Made by a program: the position numbers and the translations under genes. A stretch of DNA of 64,000 nucleotides from Linnemannia elongata (Eukaryota > Mortierellomycota > Mortierellomycetes > Mortierellales > Mortierellaceae), in NCBI GenBank assembly GCA_036320915.1, contig JAXBDG010000005.1, positions 434,001 through 498,000 on the forward strand. The letters run 5' to 3'. The notes under the pieces were generated by a model. That model was given only the letters and a program-made list of their open reading frames with translations, was not told where the DNA came from and searched no databases. Positions 23,674 through 33,253 of this stretch are shown here, piece by piece; position 1 is the first letter of the stretch, and every line of letters starts with the position of its first letter.

Positions 23674-26600
23674 TGCTAGATTCATAACTCTATCCTCTAA
23701 GCATGTCTTTACTTGGATTGGGATTGAGTTTTGTTTTGTTTTGTTCTATCCCACGTTGAACGTTTTTCAGTGTTTGTTCTGCCAGCTCGTGTTGGTCACT
23801 TTGTTACCAACACATCCTGTCAGGCACCTTAACTCTACTTCACCACTTTTATCCTCCTATCTCGCCATCACCTCCCTCTTGTTATTGTTGTTGGACTGTT
23901 CTCATAATCTCTTCTTAATCCCATCTGGTGCCATCTGACGCGTTATGAGTACAAAAGGGAGGAAGAAAGGAAGTGGGACACAATTGTCGCGTGAGATCCG
24001 ATGCTACTTACATATGAGGAGTACTGTCGGGATGGGGACCATCGATGTTGTGCTTTGTAATTGTCCAGCTGGAAGAAAAATCCAATCATGGACCTCCAAC
24101 CTTATCCCATCTCCCCATCGCAATTTTTGTTGATGCTCTCTTTGTATGCGTCCGCCTCTCATTCCCCTTCTCTCTTACATATGGATCGCATGGCGCTGTT
24201 GTTACAAAGGCTCTCATTTTTACTCTTTCCCTTGCTTTGCTGTCAATCACAAAATGGATGCTCTGGCTGGCGAACCCACTGACACACATGCAGTACTCCT
24301 TTTCCGTACCACTAGGGTCCTCCTTACTACCCTCTCTCCCTCTCTCTTCTCTCTCCCTCGCCGTTCGATTTATGTTCTTTTCATTTGCTGTGACTTTTTG
24401 GCTGACCGTTATTTCATTAATTGGTACAAAACGAACAATTCGTTACTGTAGGAGCCATGGCTGTTGTCGGGACTCTCCAGTGAGATTCTTCTTCGTCAAT
24501 GTCGGGGCCAGCATGGGGAGTTGACAAGCCAAGCGGAGAACAATCCCTCCCCAGATCAACAGCAGTCCCCGCTTCTTCAATCTCAGCATCAGCACCATTT
24601 ACAGCCGCAAACTGTGAATGAACAGTCGCCGCCGCAGGAGCCATCGCACCATCCAGGCCGTGCCGATTGTCAGAGTCATCTCAGCAGTGGTTTAAGTCCG
24701 CGCCCTCAACCCATCCGTCGTCGCAGTCCAGCCCACTGTCCACCGCCACCAGTGATATTTCCGTCTATATCCAGCTCCATTATCTGCACCTCTCCTTCCT
24801 CTTCTTGCCCCTCTTCTTCTTCTCTCACTTCTTCTTTCATAAATTCTCCAGACTCTCCTTCCTCCCCCCCACTATCTTGCTCTGCTTACTCTTATCTCTC
24901 AAATCCCTCACCCTCATCCTCACCCACATCATCCACAGCAACAGACACGGATCCCCTCTTGCAATATACCCTTTCTGCCCCCTCTCCTTCCTCAACAGCA
25001 ACCCCTCCCTTCATTACCTCTAGCCCCATCTCTATCCACTTTTCCCTCCAACTACCCCGACTTGAACAATCACAAAGCGCACTTTCCCCTTCCCTCAGCT
25101 CCCTCCCTTTTTGCGGTTCCCCCTCTTCTTCCGGTGTATTCTCAACAAGCTTCACAGCCGAATCAACAACAAGCACCTCCCTCTCTTGTGCATACTCTCA
25201 ACCCTTCTTATCAGTTCCCTGTTTGAACACACCTCGATCTGCTACGACCCACCATCAACGTAGAACCAGCATAAGCCTTCTTCAAACCCTCGACTCTCTC
25301 TCCCCCCAACCCCCATCTCTTAACACCATGACTCGACAACGCTCACAGTCTGCTTCTTCAGCCCAACAACTGACAGCAGCAGCAAAGTCCCCTCGGTCGC
25401 CCACTGCTTCCTTGGCAATCACTGTAGCACTGGACGACTCCCAGCAACCACCCAAGACACTCCAGGACATACTTCTCCTTGCACAGTCTCACTATATCTC
25501 GCACCGCTACGTCCAAGCTCTCTCGCTCTACAAACTAGCAGCGGAGCATCATCATTCCTTGCCAGCTTGTAGCTCCCTCTACGCCCTCTACACCTCCAAC
25601 CAGACAGGGTCAGGGTTAGTCCGAAGTGATACCAAGGCCGCCCTTATTTTGATTCACGCCCTCAGAATCTGGACTGCCCGCCGCTGGTCCACTACTGCCC
25701 GTATCGGACCCACGGGATCTATGCGCTCACGGACACAGGACGACCATGACGAACTGGAGGAGTACTTTGCTCACCCCCGGAAACCGATCCGACAGCAGAA
25801 CAGGCAACATAAACAACAACAGCGACGTTCCCTCTCGACTGGAGCGACTGCCACCTTCCGCCTTACTAAGGAACAACTGTTGGCGGACCCTGGCAACAAG
25901 GACACACTCGCCCAATCGATGGAGAGCGAATATCGCCATCCACAATTCTTAAATTGGCGAGATGAGGCGGCAGCGGAGATCCACAACGGGTCCGAGGGGT
26001 CCGAGGGCGAATCGGAGAGCAGTGAGGACGACGACGACGATAGCGAGGAAGACGACAGTGATGAAGAAGATCAAGCCGATCTTAACGCAGACCAAGAAGT
26101 GAGCGATCATGACGATGGTGATGACGAGCAGCAGGAGAAGGAGGAGCAGGCTCGACGGATTGGACTTGCGACAAGCGAGATCGAAGATATCATTCAAAAG
26201 ATCTGCCACATGATACAGAAGGGAGTGTTGGGTCTGGATGAGCCCGTTCTGGTTGAGGCCGTTAGCATGCTTCGGAAAATCGAGCGAGGCCTACATATGG
26301 AAGCCGAGGCAATCAAGGCGGAGCGAGCTAGGTCCGTCTCCCTCTTTACTTCATCCCTCTCTGGAGGACTGACCGATGAGGCGGCCTCCCGACCATCATT
26401 GTTGTTGACCCAGGGAATCGATCTTTCCTTCTTGGACCTCGGTACCCCCGACGACGATGAATCCAATTATCGGACCCAGGCCCAGGCCCGGCCTATGGGT
26501 TCTATACGACAGCGTCCGGGTAGGAATTTCACCTCACCGACACCCTTGACTCACGGGTCCAGTCTTGTTTCACCACCCCTGTCTAAGCATTCGCCCCTGA

Positions 26601-27718
26601 ATGCATCGATCGCCAAATTATCGACCAAGGAACAGGAGACCGACCATTTGTTTGCTTGCGCTATCCGGATTCGAATCATGTTTACTCTGGGATGGGTCCA
26701 CCAACAGAAGGGCGAGTACCACTATGGTGCCCAGGCGTACGGGGTCTGCAGTGAGATCCCAGCGACAGGAAAGCGACTCTTGGACTCACTGCAGCACCAG
26801 GCGAACGTCCAGCGATGGACCTGCAAGGCGTTTGAGCACAAGGCACAGGAGCAGGCGGAAGCTGCCAGGAGACGAGTAGCGGAGGCAGAAGACGAAAAGG
26901 ATTCATTAAGTTATGCTGTGGTGGCGCCCCCTGGTGCTGCGACGCCGACACCGATAGAGGGCAAGAAAAAGAACACCCCTGCGACTCGATCACCCCCTAG
27001 CAGGAACACAATTGGATCTTCCGCCTCGTCGATTTTTACCTCCTCGCAGCCTTCTACAGGAGGAAGCCGTCGCCATCACCGCCCCGACATCTCGAGTCCT
27101 TCTTCGTTGTCCAGTTCCGAGTCCGATTCTGTATCGACTTCTGTCCACGGTCGGCCATCATCGGCTTCAGCAGTATCTAGTTTCTCGGCTGCCATATGGG
27201 GCTCAGGCCTGTTCAAGTCTAGTAGCAAGACTTCGGCGACCTCCCCACCCTCCAAAGCCTCAGCTGGACTCAAGATCCAGACTGTGCTGGATCCTCCCGT
27301 TACCGTCGAGACCAAGGACCGTCGTCATCGAGGCAGGACATCCAAGGCCGACAGCAACAAGCAGCACAAGCGTCAACACCAAAAGCATCAGCACAAACAG
27401 CAGCAACAACAACAGGCAGGAACAGGAGTAGTAGGCCATCCCACGCTAACAATGACCATGACGGGTCACCAGAATCAGATTGTCAAGTGCGGACACTGCG
27501 GACAGGGACGGGCTCTGATGCCACTCTGTGTGTGCAAAAAAGTCCGGTACTGTAACCTTGAATGTCGATTGGCCCACCTCGAAACTCACCGGTCCACGTG
27601 TTCTGCCCTAGTCTCGTCCTCAGCTTCGTCGTCCAACAGTCTTGTCGTTTCTCCTTCCAGCGCCCTGGGAATTGCCGACCCCAACTTTTCTGTGGGGCCA
27701 GTTGGAGCAGCTCTTTAG
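22975..27718 (+). CDS. MYND-type zinc-finger protein with TPR/Sel1-like region, two exons
   Basis: Exon 1 (22975-23616) and exon 2 (24452-27718) join in phase 0 across an 835-base intron to give about 1302 aa. Most of residues 1-550 is Ser/Pro/Thr-rich and disordered. A helical repeat region at about 558-625 (QALSLYKLAAEHH) and another near 948-1024 look TPR- or Sel1-like. A strongly acidic stretch lies at about 727-770. A MYND zinc finger at about 1227-1264 begins CGHCG, continues LCVCKKVRYCNLEC and ends with the H..H..C part. MYND fingers bind proline-rich partners, often in transcription or chromatin roles; which applies here is unknown. The link between the exons rests on splice motifs and frame. 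Exon 2 has no in-frame ATG until 25327, which favours the joined model. Confidence 0.75.
23642..23671 (+). repeat. A30 homopolymer in the MYND gene intron
   Basis: Thirty A residues begin 26 bases after the donor site at 23617. Confidence 0.9.
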
Positions 27719-28447
27719 ACCTGGAGGCGGTAGAGAAGGTTGGTTTTTGGTAGACAGATTGGCGGTGTTTCTTTTTTGCTTTTTATGCAAACCCTCTTTT
27801 TTTGACTTCTGGATGCAATTGCATCGTTCATATTTTTTGCACCTTTTCATTGTCACCCAGTGGAACCCATCATCCCCCTCTTTTCTCCCATTTTTCACAT
27901 TCAGCCTTCTTTGTTTTTTCATTTTTTTTTCTCCGTATTGCATTTCGATCATCGGAATACAAAAAAGAAATAATAAAAACAATGCAATGTCACCCCAGTC
28001 TGCGTTCTTTCCACCCATTCATAGTTTGTTTGTTCTTGTTGACTTTGCAATTTGCAAAGGCTCCATGTGCTCAGGACGCTTATAAGCGTGTGTTTCTTGT
28101 TTGTTTATCTTTGCATGATTAGTTTGTGAGTTTTCCCAATCATCTCGTCCATGTGGGTGACGGTGAGAGAGAGTCACACATGGCCTGGTTGTCACCCAAT
28201 TGATTTTGTTTCGCTTTATTCGGCTACGAAGGGATGAAAGGGCTTACCTCACGGAAAAAACTAATCGAAACCCCCTCACCCCAACTATTGAAGGGGCCAT
28301 GTGTCTGCTGCATTTGCGCACGTTGTTCAATTTGGGGGTCGGTGCACAATGATTCCAAGACAAGTGTGAAAAAAAAGGGACCTGTCTCTCACCACCCCCT
28401 CTGCACCCCCAACTAACTCTACCCAAACACCCTTTCCCGCCGCCCCT
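27719..28447. other. convergent 3' intergenic region
   Basis: It lies between the 3' ends of the MYND gene (+) and the RGG/RS protein gene (-). T-rich DNA and AATAAA-like strings (near 27970) fit shared 3' processing. No gene is seen. Confidence 0.5.
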
Positions 28448-31063
28448 TCACTTCCTAACCTCTCTCTTATACTTCGCAAGCAACACTTCATAATTCTGCT
28501 CCACAAGCTGATTCCTCTCTTCCAAATCTCTTAACGACTGTGTAAGGGATCGGATTTGCTTCTGGGCTTGGACGCGCAGGGTTTGTTCGGCGATTAGTTT
28601 TTGGGCGAGGGAGGAGATTTCGGAAGCTGCGTAGCGGGTTAGGCGGGTTTGGGCGCTTGATGCTAGGGTTGCAGGGGATGGGGACCTGGATTTGGAGAGG
28701 GATTTGGAGAGGGATTTGGAGAGGGATCTGGAGGGGGATCTGGAGGGGGACCTGGAAAAGGATTTAAAAGGTGAGATTGAGTTGTGGGGAGAGGTGGAGT
28801 GGTACGAGATAAAGACAGGCTGTGGAGGAGGCGAAGACGTTCTGAGGGAGGTTGTTGTGGATGTTTTAGATTTGGAGAGGGCAGTGACCGTGCTCTTTGT
28901 CTCTGCGGATGAGGATGGGACAGAGGCAAGTGGTAGCGGCGGTGTTGACGATTCTGTGTTGTTGCTTCTGATATCCTGAGAGTGCTTCTCGTTCTGCTGT
29001 GCGGATGCATGCATGTGATGGTTGAGATTGGGGCTGAGATGCAGGGTAGTACGAGAAGACGAAGCGATAGGCAACGAAGATGAAGAAGGGGGAGGATGAG
29101 AATCAGTGACAGGCCCTCGTGGTGGCGACGGCGGCGGTGGGCGGGACCCGGACGAAGAGTCACTGACGGTAACGGTACCTGTGTTTGTTGAAGTGCCGAT
29201 GGCGATTTCGAGGGGTCGAGCATCAATCATGGGGTCTTCATCCTCTAAGCGATGCTCGTACTGCTGCTGGTGAGATGGGTCTGTTCCGTGGCTACCACCT
29301 TGGCGAGGAGGGAAGTGGTATCGATTGTAGAGTTCAGGATTACCATAACCTCCTCGCCCTCTTCCTCGTCCACGACTAAAACCGCGACCACGTCCTCGCC
29401 ATCGCCCGATGAACGCTCTTTCATGGCGAAAGCAAAAGCTCCCCTCATCACCATCGCCGCCGTTGCCAGGGTGGGATCCATCTCGGGTGTGATGGAACTC
29501 ACCTGGATGCCGGTAGTTGTTCCCGCGGTAAGTGGTCCATGGTCGCGACTGGTATGGACGATTGATCGGGTGGTTGTGGTTGTAGTGATAATGGTCGTAC
29601 GAATAGTTGTTGCTTTGGAAATTTTCGTGTTGCTGTGAATGACGTCGATGGGGGTATGACTGGTGGTAAGGCTGAGGGTTATGCTGCGAGGGAGGGAGCC
29701 GCTGGTTGCCAAAAGGTTGTTGGCGGTAGGGGTGCTCATCGTTGCTGTTGTTGTTGTCAGGGCAAAAGGGAGGGAAAGGGCATTCGCCGTTGTGGTAGGT
29801 CCTGTCTGGACCCTCGTCTATCTCGCCGCTCTCCGCTTCAGCATGATTGCTACCGATGTTGCTGTTGTTGGCGTGTGGACGAAGAAGAGGAGGAGGTGGG
29901 GGTGCGTGGCTTTGGTGCTGTGCGTGGTCTCCTCTTGGTCGCTTTGTCGTCGACATGATGGTCTTGGCATCGACCATCTGGAGGTTCACTTCCTCGGCGT
30001 CGTGGTCTTCGAGATCGTCATAGTGGTTTGGCAGGAGTGGAGAAGGTCGCTTCTTTATACTACCGAACCTTTCGTACCGATGGTTCGACCCGGGTTCTTG
30101 TGTCTCATTGCCAACAGCGGTTATCTGATTCTTGGTTGATTCGACTTCTTCCTTGAGGGGTTCGTGCAGATCGAATCCGAGGATTTCTCGATCGTCTTTT
30201 CCAATAACATCGTCATCATCTTGGACTTGCGAGGGACAGATAGTCATCCTATGCCGAGGGTTAGGACTATAAGACCGCTGTCGCATCATTTCGAATGAGG
30301 GGGTCCTCGAGGATAACCAGATGGGACTGTAGGGTTTCAACCCCAACTCCTTGAATGGGTCCTCACCATCAACAGAACTGGTCACTTCGGGCTCTTGGCT
30401 TTGGTTTTGTTGCTCTGTTAGAAGAGGACGTGGATGAGGGAGAGAAGGCGAGCGGTTCAACTGAGGCTGGGCAAGGCGGCGACGGTGGTGGAGGTCGGGG
30501 TCGGGGTCTGGTTCGTCTGTTGTGCCGGCTTTGTCGCTCAGGTCGCCGTCATAATCAGGAGACAGGCTGAAATTGCTGTTGCTGCTACTACCATTGCTGC
30601 TGCAAGTGCTGTTAGAGCTCTTGATTGTGTTGACCACTGTTTGAGATGCCTTCATCGGGGTTGTTTGTTTCGAGGTGGAAGTCAGTGACGCTTGAGATGG
30701 ATCTGGGGTTGCTAAAGTTGAGACTGGAAAAGACGATGACACAGAATGTGAGGCTGCCTGGACCTTAGGGACTTGATCTCTGACTGGGGTTTTAGGCGCA
30801 CAAGCAGGTGAGGCAGTAGTGGTAGAGGTGACGGTTTTGGGGTTGAGGTTCTTAAGGTTGAGACGGATCATAGGATTTGTGTAGTTGCAGGAAGATATGA
30901 TGCGGATCTTTCTGCCAGCTGGAGGGGTTGGAGAGCTATTGTTGTTGTCGATGGTCGTTATGACTGGCTGAGCGGTGGATAAGGATGATGAAGTGCATGT
31001 GGGGGTAGCTTTTGTGGCAATGGCAGCGAGTGTTGTCTTGGTTGGTAAGGGTGGAAGTGGCAT
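28448..31063 (-). CDS. low-complexity RGG- and RS-rich protein with C-terminal coiled coil
   Basis: A single-exon frame of 871 aa starting at 31063 (MPLPPLPTK). Most of the protein is disordered and rich in Ser, Pro, Asn and His. An RGG-type block at about 540-590 contains GRWRGRGRGFSRGRGRGRGG, typical of RNA-binding proteins. An RS-like tract near 770-800 (SRSPSRSPSRSLSKSLSKS) resembles splicing-factor tails and could be a kinase target. Residues about 810-870 form a coiled coil (AQKLIAEQTLRVQAQKQI). No RRM or other folded RNA-binding domain is seen. Role in RNA binding or condensates is inference. It is divergent from the secreted protein gene at 31933. Confidence 0.75.
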   Translation of the reverse strand: MPLPPLPTKTTLAAIATKATPTCTSSSLSTAQPVITTIDNNNSSPTPPAGRKIRIISSCNYTNPMIRLNLKNLNPKTVTSTTTASPACAPKTPVRDQVPKVQAASHSVSSSFPVSTLATPDPSQASLTSTSKQTTPMKASQTVVNTIKSSNSTCSSNGSSSNSNFSLSPDYDGDLSDKAGTTDEPDPDPDLHHRRRLAQPQLNRSPSLPHPRPLLTEQQNQSQEPEVTSSVDGEDPFKELGLKPYSPIWLSSRTPSFEMMRQRSYSPNPRHRMTICPSQVQDDDDVIGKDDREILGFDLHEPLKEEVESTKNQITAVGNETQEPGSNHRYERFGSIKKRPSPLLPNHYDDLEDHDAEEVNLQMVDAKTIMSTTKRPRGDHAQHQSHAPPPPPLLRPHANNSNIGSNHAEAESGEIDEGPDRTYHNGECPFPPFCPDNNNSNDEHPYRQQPFGNQRLPPSQHNPQPYHQSYPHRRHSQQHENFQSNNYSYDHYHYNHNHPINRPYQSRPWTTYRGNNYRHPGEFHHTRDGSHPGNGGDGDEGSFCFRHERAFIGRWRGRGRGFSRGRGRGRGGYGNPELYNRYHFPPRQGGSHGTDPSHQQQYEHRLEDEDPMIDARPLEIAIGTSTNTGTVTVSDSSSGSRPPPPSPPRGPVTDSHPPPSSSSLPIASSSRTTLHLSPNLNHHMHASAQQNEKHSQDIRSNNTESSTPPLPLASVPSSSAETKSTVTALSKSKTSTTTSLRTSSPPPQPVFISYHSTSPHNSISPFKSFSRSPSRSPSRSLSKSLSKSLSKSRSPSPATLASSAQTRLTRYAASEISSLAQKLIAEQTLRVQAQKQIRSLTQSLRDLEERNQLVEQNYEVLLAKYKREVRK

Positions 31064-31932
31064 TTGTTTGTTCGTTTTTGTTCTGTGTTGGTTTTGTTAG
31101 GGCAAAGAAGCATGAGGAAGGAGAAGAGTAGCCAAGAGGGAAAAGAAGGAGGAACAGGAGAAGAAAGCAAGATAGAGGAATATAAGAAAGAACATGAGGT
31201 CAAACACAGAGCGGAGGCGAAGAGCCTGTTTTATGAACCTTTGTTCTGATTGCATATGCTCACCCGTATATGTAGTTTTTTTTTTTTTTTTTTTTTTTTT
31301 TTATTGCAAACGGGATGGAGGCACACGACCGTTGAGGTTCTTTTATGAGCTGAGCTGATCAGTGAAGTAATAGCAGCAACCCGTCCGCGTCCCCGCCCAT
31401 AAACACGCGAACCACATATGCACGCTGATCAAATTTTTGTTTTGTTACGTGTTTTTTCTAAAACGCGTCCCCATAAAAAGATCATCGGAGGTGATAAGTT
31501 GATGGTATGTGATTGCTAGTACTTGGTCGCCGAACCTTTTTTTTTCTTCTCAGATCCCCGATCAGATCCTCATTATAGTACAAGCTATTTTTATAAGGCC
31601 TTGCACTTTATCCCCGGTAACAGCAACCAACTGAAAAACAACTGCACCTCCTCCATACGTATGTAGTGATGGGTTGATGCCGGGGAAATTAGCAACAAGG
31701 ATCTTGGGCGAATGCCGGCGCTGGGAAGTGCGTGACAAGAAGTAGAAAAAACTGAAGCAATGCAAATTGCGAGGGATAACAAAGGATGGTGCCATCGTAT
31801 AAAGACCACCCTCGTGTACCTCCCACATTTCCAAGTTCATCATCTCCTCCACAAGTTCTTCGCTCGTTTGACTCACTCTCACACTCAAGCAACCACTTTC
31901 TCCCACTTACCCACCCCGCTTCGAATCCAACC
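31064..31932. promoter_or_regulatory. bidirectional promoter region with T27 tract
   Basis: The 869 bases between two divergent starts hold a 27-base T tract at 31276-31302. A TATAAAG at 31798-31804 lies 135 bases before the + strand ATG at 31933. No gene is seen. Confidence 0.5.
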
Positions 31933-32925
31933 ATGACCGCAATCGTCATCAAGATCGCCTCGGCCATCGCTGTCTTTGCATGCGCCATCCAAGCCGCCCC
32001 CTTCCTCTCTAAGCGGTGTGTTGGCAGCGCCTGCTACCAATCCGCCTCTTCCGGTTCCGTCACCGCCGGATCTGTCACCAACGTCATCCCCGAGACCAAC
32101 GTCATCCCGGTCACTCGTCTCCAGCCCGTCGTCAAGGTCCACGCAGCTCTCGTCCAATCTGACTGTGATCAGTCCAACCTTCTTGGCCTCGGAGGTATGG
32201 GTGGTGCTCCCTACTATGGTCGTCATGGCATGATGCTCCCCTACGGCCAGTTTGGCCCCGGCGGCGATTTGATGTACCGTTACCGCATGGGTCGCTTCTC
32301 ACGTGGACCCTCGATGATCAACCCGGCAATGCTCAACCCGATGATGAAGCGTCGCATTCACCAGCCTTCCCTCTCCACCGACATGGGGACGATGATGCGT
32401 CCTGACTGTGTTCCTTCGGCCACCGACAACTGTGTCCAAACCATTCCGTCTTCCACCACGGACATGGGCTCAACCGTCACCGCCGTCCCCGAGAACGTCG
32501 TTCTCCCTTCGACCGTCTATCAAGACAAGGTCAAGGCTGGCCCCGCTGATATTTACGCCACCGAGGCCACCCACCAATCCCTCCCCGGCCAGCGTGTCAA
32601 TTTGGGCTCCGACACCATGATCCAACCCGTCACCAAGGTCTTCCCATCGACCACCTACCAGCCTTCGGTTGACCAGAAGGCCACCATGATTGAGGCTGCC
32701 CCCGCGATGGACCAGAGTTTGGGTCGTTCATCGGTGTCTTTGGGATCTTCGGTTTACATCCGTCCCACGACCACGGTTGAACCCTTGACGATCTTCCAGC
32801 CCAAGGTTCAGAGCTTGCCGTTCATCATCCACAGCGAGACTGCTTGTGACCAGGATGCATACCAGCAGCAACAGCCGATCCAGCAGATGCAGCCCATGCA
32901 GCCCATGCAGGGTTCATGCATGTGA
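31933..32925 (+). CDS. small secreted protein, hypothetical
   Basis: A 330-aa protein starting at 31933 (ccaaccATG). The first 22 residues are a clear signal peptide (IASAIAVFACAIQAAP). A Lys-Arg pair at about 26-27 could be a Kex2-type processing site. The mature protein has few cysteines and imperfect repeats around PSTVYQDKV, PSTTYQPSV and LTIFQPKV. Its middle is Met/Gly/Arg-rich and its C-terminus is Gln/Met-rich (QQPIQQMQPMQPMQ). The upstream in-frame extension to 31786 is rejected because the signal peptide would be internal. It is probably a cell-wall or extracellular protein. Family unknown. Codon use is strongly C-biased, which suggests high expression. Confidence 0.85.
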   Translation: MTAIVIKIASAIAVFACAIQAAPFLSKRCVGSACYQSASSGSVTAGSVTNVIPETNVIPVTRLQPVVKVHAALVQSDCDQSNLLGLGGMGGAPYYGRHGMMLPYGQFGPGGDLMYRYRMGRFSRGPSMINPAMLNPMMKRRIHQPSLSTDMGTMMRPDCVPSATDNCVQTIPSSTTDMGSTVTAVPENVVLPSTVYQDKVKAGPADIYATEATHQSLPGQRVNLGSDTMIQPVTKVFPSTTYQPSVDQKATMIEAAPAMDQSLGRSSVSLGSSVYIRPTTTVEPLTIFQPKVQSLPFIIHSETACDQDAYQQQQPIQQMQPMQPMQGSCM

Positions 32926-33253
32926 GAGAATGTGTGTGTGTGTGAGGTCGTTTGAGAGATTGAAAACGTGATAGAGAGGAAAAACGCGATATCCTTCGAT
33001 TTGCGAAAAGAGCAAAAAAAACAACAACAAAAAGATGGTCTGCTTTCCCCCCCTTCACTTTCTCCTATTCTTCATCTCGTTCGCCTCTTTCTTCCCTTTC
33101 TTTGCAATCTCCTTTCAAAGACGACGAGAACTTTCACAGTCAGAAAAGAAGCCAAGACAAATAAAAAAAAAAAAAAAATGCAATATCAAAAGAACCTAAT
33201 TATCAATTCGCATGCATTTCATGATTTATTTCTCTACCTATTTCCACCTCCAC
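32926..33253. other. convergent 3' intergenic region
   Basis: Separates the 3' ends of the secreted protein gene and array gene A. Contains a TG repeat and short A tracts. No gene is seen. Confidence 0.5.
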